28,952 nucleotides of DNA. It comes from an uncultured Gammaproteobacteria bacterium. Lineage in GTDB: Bacteria > Pseudomonadota > Gammaproteobacteria > Pseudomonadales > Azotimanducaceae_A. The translations under genes were made by a program, and so were the position numbers. Of this stretch, positions 16,369 to 23,775 are shown piece after piece (positions within the stretch are counted from its first letter, which is position 1; each line of letters starts with the position of its first letter). Under the pieces are notes generated by a model. The model worked only from the letters and a program-made list of their open reading frames with translations, ran no database searches and had not been told where the DNA came from. The stretch spans positions 1-28,952 of the forward strand of contig CAJWGQ010000012.1 of NCBI GenBank assembly GCA_913041025.1, written 5' to 3'.

Positions 16369-17994
16369 ATGCACATTGGGCTGGATTTTGACAACACCAT
16401 AGCCTGCTACGACCAATCATTTATCAAAGCTGCGACGGGTCGAAATCTTTTGCCTCCCAACTGGTCGGGCGGCAAGCGGGCGTTACGGGACTTCCTCAGG
16501 AACAAAGGCGACGTTGGAGAACAGGAGTGGCAAGCCCTTCAGGGTCGGGTTTACGGGAAGTTGATGCCGGAGGCCGAGCTAAAGCCAGGTGTAGGGTGGT
16601 TCCTTTTATTCTGCAAGGCCCGGAAGATCCCACTATCTATCGTCAGTCACAAGACAGAATATAGTCCGAAAGATCCAGCGCGTATCCCTCTTCGATCGGC
16701 TGCACTGCAATGGATGACGGCTAAGGGGTTCTTCGGTTCCCATGTTTACGGCCTCAAAGAGGATAAGATTTTTTTCGAATCAACCCGTCGTCAAAAGGTC
16801 GAGCGAATAAAGTCTCTTGGCTGTACGCATTTTGTTGATGATTTGCTTGAGGTGTTTCAAGAGGAGAATTTCCCGCGCGACGTTGAAAAGCTTCTCTACG
16901 ACCCAGAGGATTTAGACCAACAATCTACCGGATCGATAGACGTCCACAATAGTTGGTCTTCCATTGGCAATAGTCTGTTGGGTGCCGAAACGCATGCCGA
17001 ACTTGGTGTGATTGTGAGAGGGGTGGTGCCGAAAGAAACCATCCAAGAATGTGTGCCGATCTCACCAGGGGGAAACAGTACGGTTTTTAAGTTATGCCTC
17101 TCGGATAAATCGGAAAATTTGCTTAAGCGTTATCCTCAAGAAATAGCAGTCAACCGAAGTCGGTTGAAAACGGAAGTGTCAGCGTGCCGACTGCTACGAA
17201 CAGTCGGGATTGAGCAGCCAGCAGAGGTGATTTATGAGGATGTCGAAAATGAGATCGCGGTTTTTAGATGGATCGATGGGAGCAGAGTAGCTAATCCGAA
17301 AGCAAAGCATATTGAATCCTTGCTGCAGTTTGTCGAGGAGCTAAGAAATATCAAGAGAACCGATGAGGTTCATGCGTTTCCGAGCGCCAAGGAAGCATGC
17401 CTTAGTGGTCAAGACATTTGTGACCAGATCCAGAACCGTCGTGACAGATTAGGGCGACGCGAGATAAAATCTGAGGAACTGAAGACGTTCTTGAGCCAGA
17501 TCTTTGATCCCCTGGTTGCCAAGACTATTGCATGGGCTCAAGAAGAGTGGCCTGCCGGGCGCAGTTTTTTTGAGCCACTTCCAAGGAAGTTCCAAACCCT
17601 CAGCCCCTCTGATTTCGGATTCCATAATGCATTATGGGAGAGGTCGGGGAAACTTCGTGTAGTAGATCTGGAGTACTTTGGTTGGGACGATCCAGTAAAA
17701 CTGGCTTCCGATTTTTGCTGGCACCCTGCTATGAAAATACCGCAGCGCTTGCAGCAAAAATGGATTTTGGGTATGCGTCAGCTGTTTTCTAGCGATCAGG
17801 ATTTTGAAAATCGGCTTACAATTGCACATCCTCTTTATGGTCTCAGGTGGGCGATGATCGTGTTGAAGCCTTTTTTCTCGAAAGGCGGGCGAATGGCTGG
17901 CCGTGATCAACTCCTACAAGACCGACTATGTAAATCAAGATCGTTTTGTGACGATGTACGCAACTGGGTAGACCGTGGCCATCAACAGTTCTAG
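16369..17994 (+). CDS. HAD phosphatase-like domain fused to APH-type kinase domain
   Basis: This 541-residue protein has two domains. The N-terminal HAD-like domain (1-185) has motif I D6-F-D8-N-T, a serine in S-I-V-S93-H as motif II and D157-D158 in motif IV, so the phosphatase residues look intact. The C-terminal domain (about 220-535) resembles aminoglycoside/choline phosphotransferases. It has a G-G-N-S-T-V-F nucleotide loop (234-240), K253 as the likely ATP lysine, a catalytic segment D415-x-x-x-x-N420 and the metal aspartate D433 in V-V-D-L-E. The His usually two residues before the catalytic Asp is Pro413. In this operon the HAD part could remove a phosphate from a sugar bisphosphate, as GmhB does, and the kinase could phosphorylate a sugar or lipid. 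Both substrates are unknown. Confidence 0.82.
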   Translation: MHIGLDFDNTIACYDQSFIKAATGRNLLPPNWSGGKRALRDFLRNKGDVGEQEWQALQGRVYGKLMPEAELKPGVGWFLLFCKARKIPLSIVSHKTEYSPKDPARIPLRSAALQWMTAKGFFGSHVYGLKEDKIFFESTRRQKVERIKSLGCTHFVDDLLEVFQEENFPRDVEKLLYDPEDLDQQSTGSIDVHNSWSSIGNSLLGAETHAELGVIVRGVVPKETIQECVPISPGGNSTVFKLCLSDKSENLLKRYPQEIAVNRSRLKTEVSACRLLRTVGIEQPAEVIYEDVENEIAVFRWIDGSRVANPKAKHIESLLQFVEELRNIKRTDEVHAFPSAKEACLSGQDICDQIQNRRDRLGRREIKSEELKTFLSQIFDPLVAKTIAWAQEEWPAGRSFFEPLPRKFQTLSPSDFGFHNALWERSGKLRVVDLEYFGWDDPVKLASDFCWHPAMKIPQRLQQKWILGMRQLFSSDQDFENRLTIAHPLYGLRWAMIVLKPFFSKGGRMAGRDQLLQDRLCKSRSFCDDVRNWVDRGHQQF

Positions 17995-18811
17995 GTTCGA
18001 TACTCCGTTAGACTCGAGATCACGCTACCTGCGGTCTCTCATCGTCCGAGGTCTTATAGGAGGCAATCGGGGTCATCTAGGATCTTCAATGTCTCTCGTT
18101 GAGATTCTACGAGTGTTGTTCGATAGTTTTCTGAAGTATCGACCCAGTGAGCCAGGCTGGGAGGAACGAGATCGATGCATTCTTTCAAAAGGTCACGGCT
18201 GTCTAGCGCTCTATGCGCTTTTGGCTGACAAGGGCTTTTTTCCTACCGAGGCACTCGATCAGTTCTGCGGCAGTGACGGAATCCTTGGCGGTCATCCAGA
18301 GTCGGGAAAGGTTCCCGGGGTTGAGGCATCGACCGGCGCTTTAGGTCATGGATTACCTATTGGCGTAGGCATGGCGCTCGCTGGCCGTATCCGTAGTAAG
18401 CGGTACAGAGTCACTGTCGTCACTGGAGATGGGGAAATCAATGAAGGTTCAAACTGGGAAGCAGCGATGTCGGCCGCAAAGCATCGATTGGAAAACTTGA
18501 GTGTATTTATAGACTACAACAAACTTCAGTCTTACGGCTCGACGAAAGAAGTTTGTGATCTTGAGCCGTTGGCGGATAAATGGGAAAGTTTTGGGTTTTC
18601 CGTCAGAGAGGTTAATGGTCATGACGTCGACCTCCTTGAATCGTGTGTGAATGATTTACCGTTCGAAGCCAATAAGCCAAGCGCCGTTATTTGTCACACA
18701 GTGAAAGGGAAAGGATTCGAATTTGCTGAAGGACGACCTGAGTGGCATCACAAGTCTCGATTTAGTGCCGAGGACATAAGCCGAATTCACACGGCTCTTG
18801 AAGATCAGTAA
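17975..18811 (+). CDS. Transketolase, N-terminal (TPP diphosphate-binding) subunit
   Basis: This 278-residue protein has the length of the N-terminal half of a split transketolase. It has the early G-G-N-x-G-H-L-G-S segment (29-37), S-K-G-H-G (71-75), G-H-P-E (106-109), and the TPP motif starting G-D-G-E (151-154) and ending about 30 residues later in D-Y-N-K (180-183). It pairs with the next gene to form the full enzyme. Transketolases move two-carbon ketol units; one such reaction yields sedoheptulose 7-phosphate, the substrate of GmhA. It starts with GTG at 17975, overlapping the HAD-APH gene by 20 nt, and its stop and the next start share TAATG. A dedicated transketolase inside a sugar operon may supply a precursor or may act on a nucleotide sugar. 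Confidence 0.93.
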   Translation: MAINSSRFDTPLDSRSRYLRSLIVRGLIGGNRGHLGSSMSLVEILRVLFDSFLKYRPSEPGWEERDRCILSKGHGCLALYALLADKGFFPTEALDQFCGSDGILGGHPESGKVPGVEASTGALGHGLPIGVGMALAGRIRSKRYRVTVVTGDGEINEGSNWEAAMSAAKHRLENLSVFIDYNKLQSYGSTKEVCDLEPLADKWESFGFSVREVNGHDVDLLESCVNDLPFEANKPSAVICHTVKGKGFEFAEGRPEWHHKSRFSAEDISRIHTALEDQ

Positions 18812-19740
18812 TGCGCCGTACGTGCCTTGATTGCGTGTTCGATCTTGCTTCGCAGGATGAGCGGGTCTTATTTGTCGGGTCAGACCTCGGCCCGGGTGTT
18901 CTGGAGCAGATGAAGAATGAGTTCCCAGAGCGATGGATCATGGAGGGGGTTGCAGAGCAGCATGTTGTCGGCATGGCGGCGGGGCTTGCCATGGAGGGCT
19001 TCATACCTTATGTCAACACTATTGCAACCTTTTTTAGTCGTCGAAGCTATGAGCAGGTATTGCTAGACCTGTGTCTTCATAAGTTACCGGTACGCCTGAT
19101 TGCAAATGGGGGGGGCGTTGTATATGCGCCACTGGGACCCACCCATCTGGCGACAGAGGACATTGCGATACTTCGGTGTATCCCGAATATGACAATTGTC
19201 GCCCCGTGTGATGCTGAAGAGATGAAACGGTTTATGAGTGCCTCCCTAACGTGGCCTGAACCAATATATATTCGACTCGCAAAGGGCGGGGATCCAGTAG
19301 TAAGTCGCTCCGAACATAAATTTGAAATTGGCAAGGCGATAATGCTCAGGCAGCCCGGGAAGGCTCTTTTTGTCTCAACAGGCGTCATGACTCAGAGGGC
19401 TTTGGAAGCCACGGAAAAACTGGAAAAAACAGGCATCAGTGCTGGTGTTTTGCACTGTCATACAGTCAAGCCGTTTGACCGTGACAAGTTGCTGAGTTCC
19501 TTAGTTGGAGTAGACCTCGTAATTACAGTGGAAGAGCATACGCTGATTGGAGGGCTGGGCAGTTTAGTTTTGGAAACATTGAATTCTGCCGGACATGAAG
19601 CGATTACTAAAGTTGTACGGTTGGGCATTCCGGACGAGTTTGCTCCAGAATACGGATCACAAGATAGTTTGCTGAATCGGTGGGGGCTCGACAGTGACTC
19701 GCTTGCCAACTGCGTAATCTCAAGATTGGCAGCAAAGTAA
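18811..19740 (+). CDS. Transketolase, C-terminal (pyrimidine-binding) subunit
   Basis: This 309-residue protein supplies the other half of the split enzyme. E49 in G-V-A-E-Q-H is the conserved glutamate that activates the TPP pyrimidine ring. It is followed by M-A-A-G-L-A and a T-x-F-x-x-R segment (about 73-78). A P-L-G-P-T-H-L-A-T-E-D stretch is typical of small transketolase-like subunits and DXP synthase. A transketolase C-terminal domain (about 185-305) contains V-E-E-H-x-x-x-G-G-L-G. It should assemble with the upstream subunit as an alpha2beta2 complex, with the active site between the two chains. The start overlaps the previous stop by one base, which would help 1:1 synthesis. Pyruvate dehydrogenase E1 beta is a related fold but fits less well. 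Confidence 0.93.
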   Translation: MRRTCLDCVFDLASQDERVLFVGSDLGPGVLEQMKNEFPERWIMEGVAEQHVVGMAAGLAMEGFIPYVNTIATFFSRRSYEQVLLDLCLHKLPVRLIANGGGVVYAPLGPTHLATEDIAILRCIPNMTIVAPCDAEEMKRFMSASLTWPEPIYIRLAKGGDPVVSRSEHKFEIGKAIMLRQPGKALFVSTGVMTQRALEATEKLEKTGISAGVLHCHTVKPFDRDKLLSSLVGVDLVITVEEHTLIGGLGSLVLETLNSAGHEAITKVVRLGIPDEFAPEYGSQDSLLNRWGLDSDSLANCVISRLAAK

Positions 19741-19753
19741 AAATTTTCACAGC

Positions 19754-20557
19754 ATGAATGATAGCTTAGAATTTCTGGAGCCTGCGGAGAGGGAACTTCA
19801 AAATGAGTTTCTAACAAACGGTTTTGTTATTCGTCCCGTTGAGAATTATGAAGCGCTTGAAGAACTTCGTGATAGTGTCGTGGAAGCGGCATCAGTTTTT
19901 CTCGGTGTTCAATCGACAGATCAAGATGACTTTCTCAATCATATTCATCAGGCGGTCTCTGCAGATAAGCTCAATGAACTGCGGTTGGATGTGCTCGAGA
20001 AAATCAACTCATCCAAAGCGATAAGACCACAGTACTACTCGATGGCCCGCAGTCTTTTGTCGTCGCTTGTAGGCAATGAATTGGCGATGCAGAATCGTTT
20101 GAATCTAAGCATTCAACTCCCCCAAGATGAGGGCTCTTTGTTGCCCATCCATGCCGACGTTTGGTCCGGTGATTCACCCTATGAAGCCGTCGTGTGGCTG
20201 CCGTTAGTTGATTGTTATCGTTCAAAGAGTATGTTTTTGCTGCCTCCTGCGGCGACACAGTCACTGCATCAAAACTTTTCCCATTATTCCGAGAAAAGCA
20301 GTGAGGATCTCTTCCGAGACTTTAAGGAAGAACTGAGATGGATAGAGATCAAATATGGCAGCGTTCTGGTATTTAATCAGAACCTACCCCATGGCAATCG
20401 TGTCAATCAGGAGTCAGAGACACGATGGTCACTCAACTGTAGATTTAAGTCTCTTTTTTCACCTTACGGCGATAAAAAGCTCGGTGAGTTTTTTTCCCCC
20501 ATCACATTAAGGCCCGCGTCGAAAATCGGTATGGAATACAGCTTTCCTAAGACATAG
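19754..20557 (+). CDS. 2OG-Fe(II) oxygenase of sporadic-carbohydrate-cluster type
   Basis: This 267-residue protein matches the jelly-roll 2-oxoglutarate/Fe(II) oxygenase pattern. H133-x-D135 is the first metal pair, H213 is the distal histidine in N-L-P-H-G-N, and an Arg about ten residues on (R224 or R230) is in position to bind 2-oxoglutarate. From memory it resembles the family named 'sporadic carbohydrate cluster 2OG-Fe(II) oxygenase', and the next gene strengthens this match. Such enzymes hydroxylate or otherwise oxidise their substrates with O2; here a sugar, nucleotide sugar or lipid-linked glycan is likely. It lies 13 bp after the transketolase pair and 10 bp before the LIC12192-type gene, within the operon. 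No good ribosome binding site is seen before the ATG at 19754. Confidence 0.82.
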   Translation: MNDSLEFLEPAERELQNEFLTNGFVIRPVENYEALEELRDSVVEAASVFLGVQSTDQDDFLNHIHQAVSADKLNELRLDVLEKINSSKAIRPQYYSMARSLLSSLVGNELAMQNRLNLSIQLPQDEGSLLPIHADVWSGDSPYEAVVWLPLVDCYRSKSMFLLPPAATQSLHQNFSHYSEKSSEDLFRDFKEELRWIEIKYGSVLVFNQNLPHGNRVNQESETRWSLNCRFKSLFSPYGDKKLGEFFSPITLRPASKIGMEYSFPKT

Positions 20558-20567
20558 TGTTAGATCA

Positions 20568-20984
20568 ATGGGCTTTCGAGGATACATTTCCAGTCGACCG
20601 TTTGGGGGACAGCGAGTGCCTCAGCATATTCAGAATCTCGTCATCCGCGATTACTGTAAACGTAGACAGCTCAACTATCTGCTGAGCGCGACCGAATTAG
20701 CAATGCCCGAGACTTATCTCATGCTAGCGCAATTGCGGGAACAGGTTGAAGAGATTGATGGGGTTGTGTTCTATAGTATTGAGCAGCTTCCAACGGAAGA
20801 AGGGGATCGGTCAGAATTTTTTTCGCGAATGATCTCAACTAGACGTGTTAGTCATTTCGCGGTTGAAGACTTATGTATATCTGATTTTCAGGACCTGGAG
20901 CGATTGGAGCAATTATTTCGAATTAAACGGGTAATGCCCAACTGCTTATCGACCGAAGTCCTTCGCCAGGTAAAGTTGAATTAG
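20568..20984 (+). CDS. LIC12192-type 'sporadic carbohydrate cluster' protein, function unknown
   Basis: This 138-residue soluble protein begins M-G-F-R-G-Y-I-S-S-R-P-F, with V-P-Q-H-I-Q-N-L-V-I-R-D-Y-C at 17-30. From memory this start is characteristic of the 'sporadic carbohydrate cluster protein, LIC12192 family' (TIGR04323-like), first named from Leptospira. The biochemical role is not known to me. No membrane segment, metal motif or nucleotide loop is evident. The central part (about 60-75) is an alternating hydrophobic and acidic stretch that could be a small alpha/beta fold. It sits between the 2OG oxygenase and the methyltransferase genes, with a 10-bp gap before it and none after, so it is probably part of the same pathway. 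It is either a small enzyme or a partner subunit. Confidence 0.78.
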   Translation: MGFRGYISSRPFGGQRVPQHIQNLVIRDYCKRRQLNYLLSATELAMPETYLMLAQLREQVEEIDGVVFYSIEQLPTEEGDRSEFFSRMISTRRVSHFAVEDLCISDFQDLERLEQLFRIKRVMPNCLSTEVLRQVKLN

Positions 20985-21653
20985 ATGGTGGGTGAGCAAC
21001 TAAGCATTGTTACTGCGCTCCACGAATCGACCGCCAGGGATTACCTTGCTCGGATGGTTGATAATAAAGTCGAGTGCATGGATGTCGCCCAGGCCTACGG
21101 AGCCGAATACTGGGACGGGGACCGCCGATTTGGTTATGGAGGCTACTCTTATATACCCGGACGATGGGCGCCGGTGGCGCGAGCGCTTATAGACAGGTAT
21201 GCGCTTTCTCAGAGCTCGTCTGTCTTGGATGTCGGTTGCGGAAAAGCGTTCCTGTTGCATGAAATGAAATGTCTCTTGCCAGAATTGAACGTTGTAGGAT
21301 TCGATATATCGAGCCATGGTATCGATGACTCGAGGCCAGAAGTTCGCGAATCCCTGTTTATCCACCGCGCACAGGATGAGTTCCCGTTTCGTGATGACAG
21401 TTTTGATCTTGTGATCTCTCTGGGTTGCTTGCACAACCTGAAATTGCCGGAGTTGCAGGTTGCGGTTTCAGAGATACAAAGAGTCGGGCGGAAAGGGTAT
21501 TTGATGGTCGAAAGTTATCGCAATAACGCGGAACTCTTCAATCTGCAGTGCTGGGCTCTTACCGCTCAGTCGTTCCTTGATCCTGAGGAATGGAAATGGC
21601 TCTATGGTGAGCTCGGGTATAACGGAGACTATGAATTCATTTTTTTTAGTTGA
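20985..21653 (+). CDS. Class I SAM-dependent methyltransferase
   Basis: This 222-residue protein has methyltransferase motif I L-D-V-G-C-G-K-A-F (81-89), the acidic loop D107 after strand 2 (V-V-G-F-D-I-S), and the post-I to motif IV segment F-P-F-R-D-D-S-F-D-L-V-I-S (near 125-140). An N-terminal cap of about 60 residues, rich in Tyr, Trp and Gly, may hold the substrate. It likely transfers a methyl group from SAM to a sugar hydroxyl, amine or carbon of the glycan precursor. Its ATG directly follows the TAG of the LIC12192-type gene; a GTG one codon later is an alternative. It closes the ten-gene operon, since a 69-bp gap precedes the next gene. Confidence 0.87.
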   Translation: MVGEQLSIVTALHESTARDYLARMVDNKVECMDVAQAYGAEYWDGDRRFGYGGYSYIPGRWAPVARALIDRYALSQSSSVLDVGCGKAFLLHEMKCLLPELNVVGFDISSHGIDDSRPEVRESLFIHRAQDEFPFRDDSFDLVISLGCLHNLKLPELQVAVSEIQRVGRKGYLMVESYRNNAELFNLQCWALTAQSFLDPEEWKWLYGELGYNGDYEFIFFS

Positions 21654-21722
21654 CCAAGCCCCTCTTTGTCTTTGGCCTGGGTATTGCTGTGATGGCTGGG
21701 GCACGGTTCGAGGTAACTTTCT

Positions 21723-22664
21723 ATGAAGCTTGTCATTCAGATTCCCTGCTTAAATGAAGAGGAAGTGCTTCCGGAAACCCTTGCTGCACTGCCGAGACAA
21801 GTCCCTGGTTTTGATGTGGTCGAATGGCTGGTAATCGACGATGGCAGTAGTGACAACACAGTAAACGTCGCGAGGCAACATGGCGTTGATCACATCGTAA
21901 GTCACAAAAGGACGAAGGGACTTGCGCGTGCATTTATGACAGGCCTTGATGCATGCCTCCGAGCCGGAGCCGATGTAATCGTCAATACTGATGGAGATAA
22001 TCAGTACGCGGCATCAGATATCCCTAAACTCGTATCTCCTGTGTTGAATCAGGAAGCGGATATCGTTGTAGGAGCGCGACCCATCGGGACACATCAGGAA
22101 TTCTCGCTGACAAAGAAAATCTTGCAGAAGATAGGAAGCGCGGTGGTTCGCCAAGTCAGCCACACGAGGGTAGCAGATACAACCAGCGGGTTTCGGGCAT
22201 TCAGTCGTGATGCCGCAAAAAGATTGATGGTGTTTAACGAATACACCTATACGCTCGAGACCATCATTCAGGCGGGACATCGCAAGTTAGCAATAACCTC
22301 CGTCCCTGTAGAGGTCAACAGGGTTACTCGCCCCTCTCGATTGTTCCGAAGTGTCCCCTCGTACATTCGCCAATCTCTGATTACCATTATTCGTATATAT
22401 GTCATTTACAGGCCTTTTCATTTTTTTGGAATGATAGGCCTCGGATTCATCCTGGGTGGCATGGTTATTGGATTACGTTTCCTCTACTACTATCTGACAG
22501 GCGACGGTTCTGGACATATCCAGTCGCTAATCTTGATGTCGGTGCTGCTGGGAGTGGGTTTTCAGACTTTGCTGGTCGCTTTTATTGCGGACCTATTTGC
22601 TGCCAATCGAAAGATGTTGGAAGAGGTCCGATATTTCCAGCGCCGTGATCGCATTGATGACTGA
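21723..22664 (+). CDS. GT2 glycosyltransferase, polyprenyl-phosphate (DPM/GtrB-like) type
   Basis: The protein has 313 residues. The N-terminal GT-A domain begins I-P-C-L-N-E-E (7-13), continues with V-I-D39-D40-G-S-S-D and has the metal motif D90-G-D92. The C-terminal third has two membrane segments (about 228-252 and 270-292). This layout is that of enzymes moving a sugar from a nucleotide donor onto polyprenyl phosphate or a membrane acceptor (DPM1, GtrB, Pgl-like). Such lipid-phosphate sugars feed GT-C enzymes outside the membrane, and GT-C-like proteins are present in this window. A GAGG about 10 bases before the ATG at 21723 supports the start. The last codons and the stop (TGA 22662-22664) lie inside a 7-bp tandem repeat, so the C-terminus could change with repeat number. 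Confidence 0.9.
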   Translation: MKLVIQIPCLNEEEVLPETLAALPRQVPGFDVVEWLVIDDGSSDNTVNVARQHGVDHIVSHKRTKGLARAFMTGLDACLRAGADVIVNTDGDNQYAASDIPKLVSPVLNQEADIVVGARPIGTHQEFSLTKKILQKIGSAVVRQVSHTRVADTTSGFRAFSRDAAKRLMVFNEYTYTLETIIQAGHRKLAITSVPVEVNRVTRPSRLFRSVPSYIRQSLITIIRIYVIYRPFHFFGMIGLGFILGGMVIGLRFLYYYLTGDGSGHIQSLILMSVLLGVGFQTLLVAFIADLFAANRKMLEEVRYFQRRDRIDD

Positions 22665-22684
22665 TGACTGATGACTGATGACTG
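22655..22684. repeat. Heptanucleotide tandem repeat TGATGAC, about 4.3 copies
   Basis: Four perfect head-to-tail copies of TGATGAC run from 22655 to 22682, followed by TG. The second copy supplies the stop codon of the GT2 gene. Because the unit is 7 bp, a change in copy number shifts the frame, but each copy carries TGA, so the coding effect would be limited to the last residues. Confidence 0.97.
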
Positions 22685-22754
22685 TTTTGCTTGGCGATCC
22701 TGAGGTATTGTCTAGCGCAGTTTGCAGGGAAAGAAAGTAACGACGACGAACGCC

Positions 22755-23225
22755 CTAAGCGCATTTTCGTTTCTGCTCTTTGAACCATACGTAAAGCATC
22801 ACCAAAAAGAGCACCGGGGCCGCTAGGAGGCTCGCGTGAACATGAAACCAAGCCATCTGCACGGGCTCAAAGCTCAATGGGAACCACGGCATATAAATAG
22901 GTTTGTGGAATTGTTTTTGCAGCACGTCTAACCCGAAGTGAAGAATCGAACCTGAGAGCATTAGCCAGAATCCGTGCTTTCGAATAGATGAAGAAAAAAG
23001 AAAACTGATTAAGTAGCAGAAAATGACAAAGGCGGCCGGGGTATGAAAAGCAGAAAAAAAATGCGCAACGGGCAGCTCTAAAAAGCGTTGCAGCAGAATT
23101 TGGGGAATACGGCTAACTAGATCAGGGAGAATTGATCCAATCAGAATAAATCCGAGCCGGTAATCAAAAAAAAGCTTTCGCCCTACAAAAAAACCAACTG
23201 CCGAATGTGTTAAAAGGTCAGGCAT
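22755..23225 (-). CDS. YdjM/DUF457-like membrane-bound metal-dependent hydrolase
   Basis: This 156-residue protein begins M-P-D-L-L-T-H7-S-A-V-G and then has G-S-I-L-P-D35-L, H61-T-P and L-H96-F-G-L-D100. This set of His and Asp residues between four or so hydrophobic segments is the pattern of the YdjM/YbcI (DUF457) family of inner-membrane, probably zinc-binding hydrolases. The substrate is unknown in the family at large. It is the second gene of a two-gene minus-strand unit: its ATG shares one base with the stop of the upstream gene (TGATG). The pair runs against its neighbours and has no evident tie to sugar metabolism. A basic tail (K-E-Q-K-R-K) marks the cytoplasmic end. Confidence 0.8.
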   Translation of the reverse strand: MPDLLTHSAVGFFVGRKLFFDYRLGFILIGSILPDLVSRIPQILLQRFLELPVAHFFSAFHTPAAFVIFCYLISFLFSSSIRKHGFWLMLSGSILHFGLDVLQKQFHKPIYMPWFPLSFEPVQMAWFHVHASLLAAPVLFLVMLYVWFKEQKRKCA

Positions 23226-23713
23226 CAGAGTTCACTTCTCTGGCTTAGGGGAAAGAACGACCCCTTAGTTGGTTTAAAAAAATGAAAAAATACGAAGAGA
23301 ACAACGACGACACCGAATATTGAGACTACATATTTTGTTGTTTGAATCCAGTCGTCCTCTCGTTGTCTGGACACGAGAAATCTACCGTCTTCTTTAAAAG
23401 TGCCTAATACATCGATGATCCGTCCAGGAGACTTTTGGCCGGTGAGGCCATGGACTTTGATAGGGGATGCAGCGAGGTATGATCGCCCAACCTTCACATG
23501 AACACGGACCGAGAGATCTGAGACCTCTTTAATCTTTACTCGCATCACGAGAACCTGTTTGATGCACTTAGAGGGAGTGGTAACGCAAAGCTTAATTCTG
23601 TTGATGGCGCGCTCGTCCTCATCTCGCCCGATGTTTTGGGAGTAAAGGCCCATTAGCAAAAGTATAATTAGCCCAACTCCAAGCTTTGGCCAAAGATAAG
23701 AAGAGGAAAACAT
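23225..23713 (-). CDS. Small membrane-anchored protein, unrecognised
   Basis: This 162-residue protein has one hydrophobic segment near the N-terminus (about 10-25) and one near the C-terminus (about 127-146), with a beta-rich domain of about 100 residues between them. The middle domain contains two Cys (in L-C-V-T-T-P-S-K-C, near 43-51) and alternating hydrophobic residues (V-S-D-L-S-V-R-V-H-V-K-V). If the first segment is N-in, the domain faces the periplasm, where the Cys pair could form a disulfide. I do not recognise the family. It is translationally coupled to the YdjM-like gene, which suggests they act together. The ATG at 23713 lies at the divergent region shared with the membrane protein gene at 23838. 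Confidence 0.65.
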   Translation of the reverse strand: MFSSSYLWPKLGVGLIILLLMGLYSQNIGRDEDERAINRIKLCVTTPSKCIKQVLVMRVKIKEVSDLSVRVHVKVGRSYLAASPIKVHGLTGQKSPGRIIDVLGTFKEDGRFLVSRQREDDWIQTTKYVVSIFGVVVVLFVFFHFFKPTKGSFFPLSQRSEL

Positions 23714-23775
23714 TTTAAAAGCTAGTTTGAACCGTTACTCGGATAAGTGACCGGATGGCGTAGTTAGACTGCCGC

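Noticed and set aside
21654..21722. Open, hydrophobic-looking 35-codon frame from a TTG at about 21650 (LTKPLFVFGLGIAV)
   Set aside because: It runs into the GT2 gene in another frame, stops soon after and has no ribosome binding site; a relic cannot be shown.
22582..22851. 89-codon minus-strand frame encoding a Ser-His-Gln-Ser repeat
   Set aside because: It overlaps the ends of two better-supported genes, and the peptide repeat merely translates the TGATGAC array.
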